Source: Cyanophora paradoxa
Lineage: Eukaryota; Glaucocystophyceae; Cyanophorales; Cyanophoraceae
Length of the DNA: 64,000 bases
Reading direction: 5' to 3'
Assembly (NCBI GenBank): GCA_004431415.1
Contig: QPMI01000651.1
Location: 62,001 to 126,000 of the forward strand
The translations under genes were made by a program, and so were the position numbers. Under the pieces are notes generated by a model. It saw only the letters and a program-made list of their open reading frames with translations. It ran no database searches and had not been told where the DNA came from. This document shows, one piece after another, positions 23,563 to 34,598 of this stretch (positions within the stretch are counted from its first letter, which is position 1; every line of letters starts with the position of its first letter).

Positions 23563-26106
23563 ATGACCGCGCCTTCGCCAATCCACGTGTCGGCGCAACC
23601 GCCGGCGGTGGCCGCGGCCGCTGCTTCCGCGGTGGCGGCCGCGGACGGCGGCAAGATCGCTGAGAGAGCGCTGCAGGTACGGTTAGAGACGCGCTTGCTT
23701 GGTCCGCCTCGCCGTGCGCGCGAGCGGTTGCTGACGTGCACATGCATGCACATGTACAGCCGCGCGGGCAGCCGGCGAAGGCGCCGGTCGCGGCGCGCGG
23801 CTTCCCCCACGACGCGGTCGTGACCAACAACCTCGATCTCTTCGTCATCGGTACGACGCCGCCGCCGCCGCGCGCCGCCGCCGCCGCACTTGCATGCATG
23901 CGCATATGACCGCACGTGCGCGCGCGCGCGCCGCGGGCCGCTTGGCCGGCATGCGCAGGCAACTGCCAGGTTGCGGCGCTCATCGACGCCCACGGGCGCT
24001 ACGTGTGGATGTGCCTCCCGTCCTTCGACGGTGCGCACTGCTCGGACGCCGGCCCCGCATGCGCCGCGGCCGGCCGGCGAGCTCGAGCGGGCGGCCGCGG
24101 GCGGCAGGCGATCCGGTCTTCAACTGCCTCGTCAACGGCGGCCTCCCGGAGCCGATGAAGGGCCAGCGGCCCCGCCCCGAGCCCCGCGCCGGGCCCCCGC
24201 CGCCCCCGGCCCCGGGCCCCGCCGCCGGCTTCTTCGACGTCTGCGTCCAGGACCTCGCCGCCACCGAGCAGGGGTACCCCCGCCCGCCCCCGCCCCGCCC
24301 CCGCCGCCCCGTGTCGCACCCCCCAACACCCGCGGCCCAGGTACCTCCCCAACACCGCGATCCTGCGGACCGTCTTCCGCGACGCGCACGGCGCCCAGCT
24401 CGAGGGTGCGGCCCCTGTACCCCGCCTCTCTGGGCCGTCCGGTTGATTGCGTACTCCAGTCCTCGACTTCGCTCCCCGATTCTCGCACTACGGGCGCACG
24501 TTCCGGCCCCAGCAGGTGGCCCTGTACCCCGCCCGGCGATCCAGCACCTCCCCGGCCGCCTCTCTCACCTCCCCCCCCCCTCCCCCCCCACCAGGTTGTT
24601 CGCATCCTGCGGCCGCTGACCTCAAAGCCCTGCCGCATCGTCGTCCGCCTCCGCCCCGTGTGCCCCGACCCCCCGCCCTCGCCCCCGTACGCCCCGCCCT
24701 CACGCGCCCCCCCCGCAGACCTTCGACTACGGTGCCACAGCCCCCGTCCGCGTCGCGTGCGCCCGTACCCCCCCCCCCCCGCCCCCTCCTCCCCCCCCCC
24801 GACCCTCCCCCCAGGGGGAGCAACCACGTGCGCTTCATGCACGCGGACACGAGCAAGAACCTCCGCGCCACCGTGGAGGTCCGTACCCCCTTAGTCTTTC
24901 CTCCTCGTACCCCTCCGACTTCGTCCGCCAGGGCGTGGCGTCGCGGCTGCTGATGGACGAGGTGCCCTTCCTCTGCGTCGAGCCCGCCACCCTCGTCCTC
25001 GGGCCCGACGAGGCGCGTACCCCCCTCCCTTGTCCCCCCCCCGCACCCCTGGAGCTTCTGCTTCCTGAGCCCCGCGGCAGCCGCTGAGCAAGGCTCCGCG
25101 GGAGATCGGGCGCGAGTTCCTCGAGGAGACACGCCTGTACTGGCGCGAGCACGTCCGTGTACCCCCCTCAGCTCGCCCCAGTAACCCCCTCCCCCCGACC
25201 CCGCGCCCTGCGCCCGCGCGCGCCGCAGTACTCCCGCTTCCTCTCCATTCCCCTCGAGTGGCAGGACGCGGTACCCCTCCCCTTGACCGCTCTTCACCGT
25301 TCTATCGGCTCCCTCCAACGTCCCGGGGGTACAGGTGATCCGGTCGGCGATCACGCTGAAACTCTGCTGTTACGAAGCCACCGGCGCCGTCGTCGGTCCG
25401 TTTGCTCCGCCTTTCCAGTACCCATCCCTCTAATCCCCCCCCCCCCCCACACACACACACACCCCAAAACCAGCGGCGCACACGACGTCGATTCCCGAGG
25501 CGGGCGATTTGGCCGGCCGCTGCTGGTCCGTAACCGGTACCCCCGCGCCCTCCTCCCCACCCTGGCCCGATCCGGTACCCCCCCCCCTCCAGGGACTACC
25601 GCTTCAACTGGCTCCGCGACTCGTTCTTCACCGTCACGGCCCTCTCCCGCCTCGTGCGTACCCCTGCCTCGGAGCTCAGGTGCCTGTTCGGGTCCGATCC
25701 CGTACCCCCCACCCAGGGCGACACGAAGACGATGGAGGACTACCTCCGCTACATCACGAACCTCGTCGCCGGTTCGAGCCCCGGGCAGGCGTTTTCGGCC
25801 GGCCGTGCAGGGGTACCGATCGGTTTTCGGCGCAGCGTCAGAGGACGGGTACCTGCAGCCGCTCTACGGGCTCGGGCTCGAGTCCGGCTCGGCCCTCGAC
25901 GAGAAAATCTGTACCTCCCTCGTCGGTGCGTGAACCCCCGAGCACAAAGCGGAGTAGGTCTGTCTGAGGCGGGGCAGGGTACCGCGGCCAGGGCCCCGTC
26001 CGCATCGGCAACGCCGCCTACACCCAGGTACCCCCGTCGCTTCTTGTACCCGTCGCCTCTCATCCCCCCCCCCCTCTCCAGGTCCAGAACGACGTCTACG
26101 GCGCTG

Positions 26107-26142
<36 letters not shown>

Positions 26143-27862
26143 TTAAGCCCCGGCCCAGCCCCCTCCGTCGCCGCCGCTCCGTGCTGTGCCCCCGGCCGCT
26201 GCGCCGACGCCTGCTGCCCGCGGCAGTGGTGCTGGCGTGTACCCAGGCATTCTTCGACGCACGCCTCTCCAAGCGCGCCCCCCCGCTTCCCCCCCCCCCT
26301 TCCTTCTGAGGCCGTACCCCAGGCCCGGGGACCGCGACCTATTCGAGTCGCTCGAGCGCCTCGGCGAGCAGGTCTGCGGCCCGTACCCCCGCCCTTCCTC
26401 GCGACTGAGCCCCGGGCAGGCCGCCGCCCGCTTCAACGTGCCCGACGCCGGTACCCGCTCGGTCCTCCGACCTCAAAAAGTTGTTTAGCTGCCTCCTGAC
26501 TTGGGCTTAGGGATCTGGGAGTTCCGGGCGGCGGAGCAGCCTGTGCACACCTTCTCGGCGGCGATGTGCTGGGCCGCCTGCGACCGGCTCGCCCTCGTCG
26601 CCCGCCGCCTCCAGGCGCGCCCGCCGCGCGCCCCCGCCCCCGCGCCCGCGCCCGCGCCCATCGCCCTCGGCGAGCGCCTGAGGCCGGGCGGGGGGGCAGC
26701 TGGAGGAGCGCGCGGAGGCGTGGCGCAAGCGCGCCGACGCCATCAAGGCCGAGATCGAGGTACCCCCCGGGCCCTCCCCCTCGCCCCGAGCGCACCCCAC
26801 GGCCGGGCAGGCGCGGGCGTACGACGCGGAGCGGAACTGCTTCGTGGAGGCCTTCGGGGGGCGTGAGCTCGACGCCTCCCTCCTCCTCCTCACCGTGCGC
26901 GGCCCCAGCCCGAGGGGCGGCGCCCCGGCCCCCGGCCCCCGGCCCTCCACTCTGGCGGACGGGCGCGGCCCTCACTCGCGCAGGAGCTGAAGTTCGTGTC
27001 GGGTGCGGACCCGCGCTTCGTCGGGACGGTCGAGGCCATCGGGCGCGAGCTCCGCTCCGGCGACCACGTCTTCCGGTGCGCCCGCCTTGCCTCGAATCCT
27101 GCAGCCTAAGAAGCCCAAGAGGCCTCTGAGAGGAGCCCGTGCTCGGGTCTCGTGTGGGGTCGCCCTGCCCTGCAGCCGCCCCCGCGGTCTGCAGCCGGGC
27201 CTGACACGCCGGCGGCGCGGGGCGCAGGTACAAGTTCAAGGACGACTTCGGTTTTCCCGTGCGCCTTTCTACCCCTCCCACCCAGCCATCCCCCCGGGCG
27301 CCCCCCCCCCCCCCCCCACTCCGCGCCGGCCGGACGGAAGGGGGCGGCGGGGCCCCTCCCTGCAGGAGAACGCGTTCACGATCTGCACCTTCTGGTACAT
27401 CCTCGCCCTCGAGGCCATCGGCAGGCGAGCGCTCCCGGCCCGGGGCCCCCGCCCGGAGCCGTAGAGTCCCCTCCGCCTGCCTCGTTTCAGGCTTCGCTGA
27501 CTGGCGGGGCTTTGGGGGACGTTGACAGGCGCGACGAGGCGCGGGGTCTCTTCGAGGCGCGCCGTGCCGGCCTCCCACCTCCCCTCCCCCCCGCGCCCTC
27601 GCCGAGCGCCCCTCGCTGATCATGAGCAGGGCCTGCTGGCGTGCGCGAACGCGGCGGGGATCTTCTCGGAGGACATCTGTTGCGAGACCCGCGAGATGTG
27701 GGGCAACTACCCCCAGGCCCGCGCCCCCCGCCCCCACCCCGTCCGGCCCCTCCCGGCGCAGCTGACTCCGGAGTGGGGCGGGGCGCCGCGCAGTCGTACT
27801 CGGCGGTGGGGGTCATCCTGTGCGCCATGCGCCTCTCGGCGAGCTGGGACACCGTCCTGTAG
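23563..27862 (+). CDS. GH15-family glycosidase (glucoamylase/trehalase-like), many exons
   Basis: The first exon is 23563-23676 (Ala-rich N-terminus), and the second ends NNLDLFVIG. Joined exons then follow the GH15 plan. The N-terminal beta domain has CQVAALIDAHGRYVWMCLPS at about 23960-24030, then DPVFNCLVNG. The catalytic barrel has RSAITLKLCCYEATGA (about 25340), the W-R-D motif DYRFNWLRDSFFTVTAL (about 25595), VRIGNAAYTQVQNDVYGA (about 26000-26110), IWEFR...MCWAACDR (about 26512-26600) and FVEAFGGRELDASLLLL (about 26840). The C-terminal ENAFTICTFWYILALEA and GNYPQ...SYSAV lead to TAG at 27860-27862. The Glu of IWEFR matches the usual general acid. The family hydrolyses alpha-glucosides such as starch or trehalose. 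Substrate here is unproven, though TPS/TPP genes nearby favour trehalose. Most introns begin GTACCC or GTGCGC. No signal peptide is obvious, so a cytosolic enzyme is likely. Confidence 0.82.
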
Positions 27863-27961
27863 CCCGCAGACGCGCCCGCGAGGCCGACGTCGACGGGCAC
27901 CCATCGGAGCTCGAGCACGCGCGGCCGGCTATAACCATCTCGTCACGATACATGCAGTCTC

Positions 27962-28020
27962 GTAAATAAATAAATAAAGAGAAAGAGAATAATATAAGGT
28001 AAAAATAGAGAAAGAGAATA
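27962..28020. repeat. A-rich junction with duplicated AGAGAAAGAGAATAAT
   Basis: An AAATAAATAAATAAA run is followed by two copies of AGAGAAAGAGAATAAT separated by 16 bp. It lies exactly between the end of the GH15 gene and the start of the inverted phosphatase fragment, so it marks the insertion or rearrangement junction. It may also serve as a polyadenylation region. Confidence 0.55.
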
Positions 28021-28505
28021 ATGTGGTGCCTGGGAGCGGGCGCCGTCGACGAGGAGGCGCTCGAGGGCAGAGCCCTTGTCCGCCCCCGACGCCCGCGCCT
28101 GCGCGAGAGGGAGCCGCGGCTTCGGCTGCAGGCTGCAGAGCGAGGAGAGGGGGAGGCATGGGCGGGGCGGGGCGGGCCTCGAGGATCTTGGCGCCCGGGA
28201 TGGTGTCGAAGTGCTGGTTGCGGTTCATCGCGTTCAGCGTGTGCAGCAGCTGCGCGGCGCCGCCCCTCAGGGACGCAGTGCCGGGCGGGGCGGGGGCGGG
28301 TGCGGGCCTCGCGGGCGGTCCAGGCGGCGAAGGCGGGGTCCGCGGCCGAGCGGTAGTGCCACACGATCGCCGACTCCTGCGCGGTCGCAGCGTCAGAGCG
28401 GGTCCGAGGGGACCGGCCGCGGGCGGGCGTAGGGCGGGGCGGGCCTTCTAGTTGACGAAGGGGCCCGGGATGAGGGCACCGTGCATCACCTACCGCACCT
28501 GCGGC
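28021..28505 (-). pseudogene. Inverted truncated copy of the trehalose-6-phosphatase domain of the TPS-TPP gene
   Basis: On the minus strand the sequence matches about 50950-51435 of the intact gene on the other strand, including introns. Shared pieces include ESAIVWHYRS, DPAFAAWTARE, NRNQHFDTIPGAKILE and KGSALERLLVDGAR. Where the intact gene reads FVEEK this copy reads FVN then stop. An extra Ala codon follows YRSA, as in the unspliced reading of the source. There is no start, no synthase domain and no HAD motifs on either side. The retained introns show it arose from genomic DNA, not a processed transcript. Confidence 0.8.
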
Positions 28506-29063
28506 TGCATGCGCCCCCGGGCCCGGGCTAAGGCACGAGCGTGCGGCGTGCGCGGACGCGCGCGGACGTGACGGCGCCGGCGGAGCCAGAGTTCCATGCG
28601 GCATGAGCGAGCCTTCTGCGCATTGATAGCACAGGCTAACTAGCATGCAGACAACGCAAGAGCGGACGACGCACGACGCTGCGGACGACACACGGCGCTG
28701 CGGACGACGCAGCTCGATGCGACGCTCCCGGCTAAGCGTTCGTGTTCCACTGCGGAGCTTCTAAGCGTTCTTGGTCCACTAGGCGTCAAAAGTGCTGCTT
28801 TTAAGTGCAGCACTCCGGGGTACTGCAAGCAAGTGTTCCGGGTACCAGAGCTCCGCTGGTGGAGCCAAGCAACCAGGTGCCGCCGAGGCGCCAGCTGTCG
28901 CCTTTTTTACACTAGAGAGCGAGGCGGACTCGCTAGCGAAAAGCGGGCTATCATGCAGCAGCGTTGACGCACGAGCCGTCCATTCTCGCTCTCATTTTGA
29001 AGCCAGGCAGGAAGCGAAGGCGCTAGGAGAGCTTGCTTTCTGGTAGGAGCGTAAAAGCGAGCG
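28506..29063. other. Intergenic region, probable promoter of the SPEN-like gene
   Basis: No gene seen. It contains short direct repeats of a CGGACGACRCA unit (28655-28710) and two related GCGTTCKTG(G/T)TCCAC words near 28735-28775. Base composition is less GC-rich than the adjoining exons. Confidence 0.4.
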
Positions 29064-30022
29064 ATGGCAGACGAGCCCGTGGGCGAGGCTGTCGATGCAG
29101 CGGAGGTAAAATCTCCCATCCCGCGCGGTTGCGAACAACTCCGAAAGCCCGGAGATGGCAAAAAATTCGCGATAGTGCGCGTCTCGTCGCTCTCCGACCG
29201 ATGTTCCGGCGCGCAGCACCTCGAGGACGCCGGCGATGTGCAAGAGACGCTCGAGGACGCCGCGCCGTCCACGGAAGATGCCGCCCTGGCAGCAGAGGGC
29301 CAGGGCAGCTCCGCAGCAGAAGATGGCGCGGTTTCCCACGACGTGGGAGCCTCGGGCCCTTACGACGACGCTCCGATGAGCGAAGCCGCGCAAGGATCGC
29401 AGCCGGACGGCGGTGACATGGGCAGGCCAGCTGGCAGCGACACGCAGTCTCCGGCTCCGGTAGCAGCAGACGGTACTCTTGGCCCGGTTTTGACGGTGGT
29501 GCGCCCTGCGACCCATAGCGTAGCCCTAGCAGCGCACGCAGTAGCAGTTGCAGTTAGCAGCGGTCCCCCCGCCTTAGCGTTTCGCTTCCGGTGCGGCGAG
29601 CTGATTGCGGCGAGCCGGCTCAGCTGCGCGTGCAAGGCGTGAACGGCGCGACGGAAGCGGAGGTGAAGCGCATCTTCGAAGCCTACGGCCGCGTCGAGCG
29701 CGTCGAGCTGCCGACTCCGGACCTCGCCATCGTCCGCTTCCAGAAGCCGCGGCAGGCGCAGAAAGCGTTCGAGAAGGAGAATGGCAACCCTGTCCGCCGC
29801 AACGGCCCCGCGATGCGCATCGAGTTCGAGCGGGTGCGCCGGGCCGCCGCAGCCTGCAGGCAGCCGCCGCCGCCCCGCCGGCCGACGAGCCGCGCGGCAG
29901 CCCGACCGCAGCCGGCACCTCTGGGTGGGGAACCTCGCCCTGTCCGCCACCGAGGGCGAGCTGCGGCAGCTCTTCATGGAGTTCGGACCCTTGGCCGACA
30001 TCAAGGTCGACCGGGGCCCCGC

Positions 30023-30053
<31 letters not shown>

Positions 30054-33000
30054 TGACGCTTGCGCAGCTGACGCGGGCGGGGGAGCGGGCCTCGGCGTTC
30101 GTCGACTTCGGTGCTGCGGAGCACGCGGAGCGGGCGCTGCGGGAGCTCAACGGGAGGGATGTCCAGGGTCGCTCCATCCGCATCGAGTTCTCTACCAGCG
30201 GCGCCGCCCGGGTCCGCGCACGCAGCCCGCCCGTCGCGCGCGCCCCGCCCCGCGCGCGGCCGCTCAGACGCGCCGGGGCAGAGCCAAATGGCGGAGGACG
30301 ACCCGGGCGGCCAGGAGCACACCCGCCACCTCATCGTCCGCCCCGCCCCGCCCCGCCCGCCCGCGCCCGCCGCCCCGCGCACACGCACGGCGCTGACTTC
30401 TCCGCCCCTCCTGCAGGTCTCGAACCTTGCGCGGGGGGTGCAGGAGTGGGAGCTGGAGCGCGAGTTCCGAGTCTTCGGGGAGGTCATGGTGCGCCGAGGG
30501 GAGGCGGCGCCGGGCGCTCCCGCTGGGCCCGGCCGGGCTGACGGGGCGGGGCGGGGCGGGGGACAGCACACGGAGATCGTGCGGGGCGCGGCGGGCGAGG
30601 GCGGAGAGCCCGGGGAGGCCTCCCATGCCCTCGTCTCCTACCGCACCATCGCCCAGGTGGAGAGAGACGTCGCCCCGGGGCCGCCCCGTCCGAACCTGAG
30701 CGGGGCGGCGCAGGCGGTGAACGCGCGGACGAAGCTGCAGAACGTCAAGATCCAGGGCTCGCCCCTGCACATCAAGTTCGGCAAGGGCAAGCCCTGCCGC
30801 CACCTCTGGATCGGCAACGTCAACGCCTCGGTGCGCCCCTGCCTCCCCGCCCGCTCTCCTTTCCCCAATCTTCCGGACGGCCGCCTGACGCGCCCGAACA
30901 GATTACGGAGGCGTTCCTGCGGGAGGAGTTCGGGCGATTCGGCAAGGTCGAGAACATCGTGCGCCGCCGCGCCCCTCGCCGCCCCCTCTCCCTCCCTCCC
31001 TCACCCCCCGGCAGTCGATCAAGCACGCGACGTCGTGCGCGCTGCTCTCGCTCGAGCGGACGGAGGAGGGCGAGGCCGCCTTCGAGGCCCTCAACGGCAA
31101 GCCCCTCGGCGGCTCCATCATTAAGGTTTGTTTCTCGAGGGCGGAGGAGCGGCTGCCGGATCCATCTGATCTGATCTGATCTGACCTGCGAACCAGATCG
31201 ACTACTGCGAGCGCAACGAGCGCCGCCCGCCCGTCATGCGCGGCGGTGGCGGCGGCGGGCCGCCGCCCCCGCGCGGCGGGCCTCACCCGGGCGCCGGCCG
31301 CGGCGGCCGTGGCGGCTGGGAGCGCGACCGCCCCTTCGAGGGCGGGTGGGACCGGCCGGGCGGCCCGCCGCCCCGGCGGGGCCCGCCCCCGCCCCCGCTC
31401 CCGCCCCCGCCCCCCGCTGGCTCGCGGAGGAGGAGGAGGAGGAGGAGCTCCGCCGCGTGGTGCGCCGCGCCGCGCCGTACCCCCGCCCGCCTTCCCCCCC
31501 CCCCCCCCGTCTGATCCCCCCGGAGGTGTACGACATGCTGCTGGACCGCGGCCACGGCCGCTTCGCCGCCCTCCGCCTCCCCGAGGCACTCTCGGTCCGC
31601 CGTACCCCCCCTCCCTCCGCCCTCCCTTCCGCCCCGCCACGCGTGCCTCACGCGGGAGGCTCCTAGGAGCTGGCGCGGCGCACGATCCGGGACGGGAGCA
31701 GCGCCCTGCGGAGCCTCGATCGGCCACGCTACGGCGGCCTTGCCCGCTTCTGCTCCCGGTCCGCCCGGCCCGGCCCTGTACCCCCCAACGCCCGCCGCGC
31801 GCCGGGGCGCGGCTTAGCGTGCGGGGCGGGGCGGCAGGTTCCCGCACATGTTCCGGGTGCACCCGGAGGCCCCCGGGGGCGAGCTCATCATCGAGCTCGA
31901 GGCCGAGCGGCCCCCGCCCCGCGACCCGTACCCGTCCGCCCAGCCCCGCGCCCCCGCCCCCGCCCCGCTCCCCTCTGAGGCGCCCCCGCAGGCCCCGCGG
32001 CGAGCCGCCCGGTGCCTACTCGGCCTACTTCGGCGGGTACCCCCCGGCCCCCCCGCGGGAGTACGGCGGCGGCTTCCGCGACGGCCCGCCCCCGCCCCGT
32101 GACGCCCCGCCCCCGCCGCGCGCGGGGTACGGCCGCGGGCCGCCCCGCCCGCGTACCCCCGCCGCCCCGCGCGGACCCCTACCGGACGTCGCCCGTGCCC
32201 CTCCCGCCGCGGGGTACGGCCGCGGCCCGCCGCCCCCGGACCCCCGCGACATGCGCGGCGACCCCGGGGGCCCGACCCGCGGGGGTACGACCCGCGGGGC
32301 TACGACGCGCCCCCGCGCGGGGGGTACGATGCCCCTCCTCCGCGGGGCTACTACGACGACCGCGGCCCGCGGGACTGGGACCGCGGCGGCTTCGGCGGCC
32401 CCAAGCGTCCCGCGGTAAGCACCGTCGCGGCCCCGTACCCCTCCCCGCCTTGATCCCGCGTCCGCAGACGATCGCGACCCCGGGTACGACGCCCGCGGCC
32501 GGTGCGCGGCTCCCGTGCCGCCGCCCCTCCGCGCGCGCCGCCGCCGCTGACGGGCGCTCGGCGCAGGGGCCCCCCGATGCCGGATCCGCGGCGCTCGCCC
32601 CCGCGGCGGGAGCGCGCCCCTCCGCCGCCCGATCTCCGCGATCGCGACCGCGACCCCAAGCGCCGCCGCGAGGGTACCCCTCCCCGACGCCCCCGCCCCG
32701 CCCCGCCCCGACGCCCCTCCTCACGCGCCCCGCCTCAGATGAGCCCATGGCGGGCTCGGGCGGCCCCGCGGGGTATCGCAGCGAGCCGGCGAGGTGACCA
32801 GAGAGAGCCCCGCCCCACTTTTCCCGGTCCGCCTGAGTCTTGTCTTGCAGGGGGTACAGGGACGAGCGCGCCGGCGGGGCCCCGACCTCGCTCCTGAAGG
32901 GCGGGCGCCCCGTCGCCCCGGTCGAGATCGTACCCCTCCCCGGCGAGGGCGCCCTCCCCGCCGGCTCCGTCCCCCCCACCGTCGACGTCACCAACCGCGT

Positions 33001-33452
33001 ACCCTTCGACGCCATCCAGGTACCCCCGCTTCCAACGAAGCGATTTTTCTTCGCCTCTCTTGCTGAACCGTACCCCGCTAGCCGTACCTGAAGGCTGGCA
33101 TCCGCGCCCGCGTCGTCCTCTCCCCTGGTACCCCGGCCCGCCTCGCCGTACCCCCCTTCAGCGTGCCTGAGCCGGGGCGCAGGGGCGGGCGAGCAGGCGG
33201 CCGACGCCCTCGCCCTCTTCGCCGACTACTTCGTCAGCAAGGTGAAGAGCAGTACCCCCCGCCGCCTCGTCCTCCTCCCCCTCATTCCGTGACCCCGCTC
33301 CCCTCCCCCCTCCGCAGGAGCGCGTGGGGCTTGCGACGGTGGGGCAGACGACGCTGTACCTGGTCCCCTCGGGCCTGCCGGTCTCCTCGCAGGCGTTCGG
33401 CCCCGCCGCGCAGCAGCCCGGGAACGTCTTCGCCCTCCTCGTCCTCAACTGA
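29064..33452 (+). CDS. SPEN-family RNA-binding protein: four RRMs and a C-terminal SPOC domain
   Basis: Start ATG 29064 (MADEPVGEAVDAAE) begins an acidic, Ser/Ala-rich N-terminus. Joined exons give RRM1 at about 29625-29850 (LRVQGVNGATEAEVKRIFEA), RRM2 at about 29920-30200 (HLWVGNLALSATEGELRQLF ... AFVDFG), RRM3 from about 30417 (VSNLARGVQEWELEREFRVF) and RRM4 at about 30795-31220 (HLWIGNVNASITEAFLREEF ... SCALLSL). A long Gly/Arg/Pro low-complexity region follows. The end (about 32850-33452) reads VEIVPLP ... VPFDAIQ ... GIRARVVLSP ... ALALFADYFVSKERVGLATV ... LLVLN and fits a SPOC domain. SPEN proteins of this layout (plant FPA, animal RBM15/Spen) act in the nucleus on RNA processing, 3' end choice or silencing. 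Some introns use GC donors. Internal low-complexity exon limits are approximate. Confidence 0.82.
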
Positions 33453-34598
33453 GCGCCCGCAGCCGCCGCCGCCGCCCCCCGTAGCGCGTAGCGTCGTCGC
33501 CAGGAGCCGAGCCGTAGCTAGGAGCCTAGCAATTGCTAGGAGCCTAGCCGTAACTAGGCCCCCTCCGGCAGTGGGCGAGCTTGGCTCGGCCCGCGCGTCA
33601 GGCAGCAGCGGGGCCCGTGTTGTGCGATTTGTGCTCCTGACGATCTGCATAGCTGGTAGCTCAGCAGCGGCTGGCCGCGCCGCAGCCTGGCAGCTGGCGC
33701 GCGGGGCGGCAGCCCCGCCTGCGGACGGGACAGCTGATCATGAGCAGTGAGCGTTGCGAGCCGAGCGCGCGCAGCGGGGCCAGGTGCAGCGCTTGGATGC
33801 GAAGAGGGCGAGACGCGCGCAGCCTAGCAGCTCTCCCCGGGGAATCCCTGCCCGGCTCCCGATCTGGGCTGGGGCCCGATGTGAAGCTCGGAACGCCGCC
33901 TGAACCGAGCGGCGGCGGCGGCGGCGGCCTCGCTGCCTGGAGAGAAGAAGCCGACCGAGCAATGACGAGCATTCCCTGATCCAGCCATCGAGAACCTCTC
34001 CACTCCTCTGCTCCGCAGGGACTCGCTTGTTGCACTTCCGATTCGCTTCTAGATTTCCCGGTCCTGCTTCAATCCTTCAAAGGCTTAATCATAAGCTTCT
34101 GCACTTCAAGGCTTTCTCCCAGGCGAAGCAGTTCTTAGTCGCATATTAAGTGAGGGGGGTGCGGGGGGGCTTGTTCCCATGCCGGGCTGCTTGTTGATGA
34201 ATCGGACGGTGTTTGGGCTGCCGCAGTCCCATCAACTGCAAATTGCAGAAAGACGCGCTCCCGGGCTCCCGCGGCGCGCGTTGCAGGAAGAGTGGCGGTC
34301 TCGTTCGCGACATTAAATATTACCTACGGACTGCGCATGCACGAGTCACTGCATTTGTGCATTTTCAGTGACGTACTGCTCTAACTACAGGCAGGCCGGG
34401 CCTAGGGGCGGGTCTGGGGGTACTTCAAGCGCGACCGCGACTTCTCGCATAGACCCGGAGCTGCTGCCACGGTGAGGAGGCCGCCGGCTCACGTCCCCCT
34501 GGGGGAAGCAGGCCGAGGCCAGGGGGGCCCCTCGGGGGCGGGGACGGCGCCCCAGCCGCGGCGGGGCCCGCGGAGGTGCTGGTTGGCGGGGGCGACCG
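33453..34598. other. Intergenic region between convergent SPEN-like and START-like genes
   Basis: 3' flanks of two genes that point at each other. An imperfect tandem repeat, GTAGCTAGGAGCCTAGC, occurs at 33490-33560 (about four copies). The 34000-34380 part is less GC-rich. No coding family recognised. Confidence 0.45.

Noticed and set aside
27641-27965. A CRISPR-like or telomeric array
   Set aside because: No regularly spaced repeats with unique spacers and no telomeric unit were seen here or elsewhere in the window.
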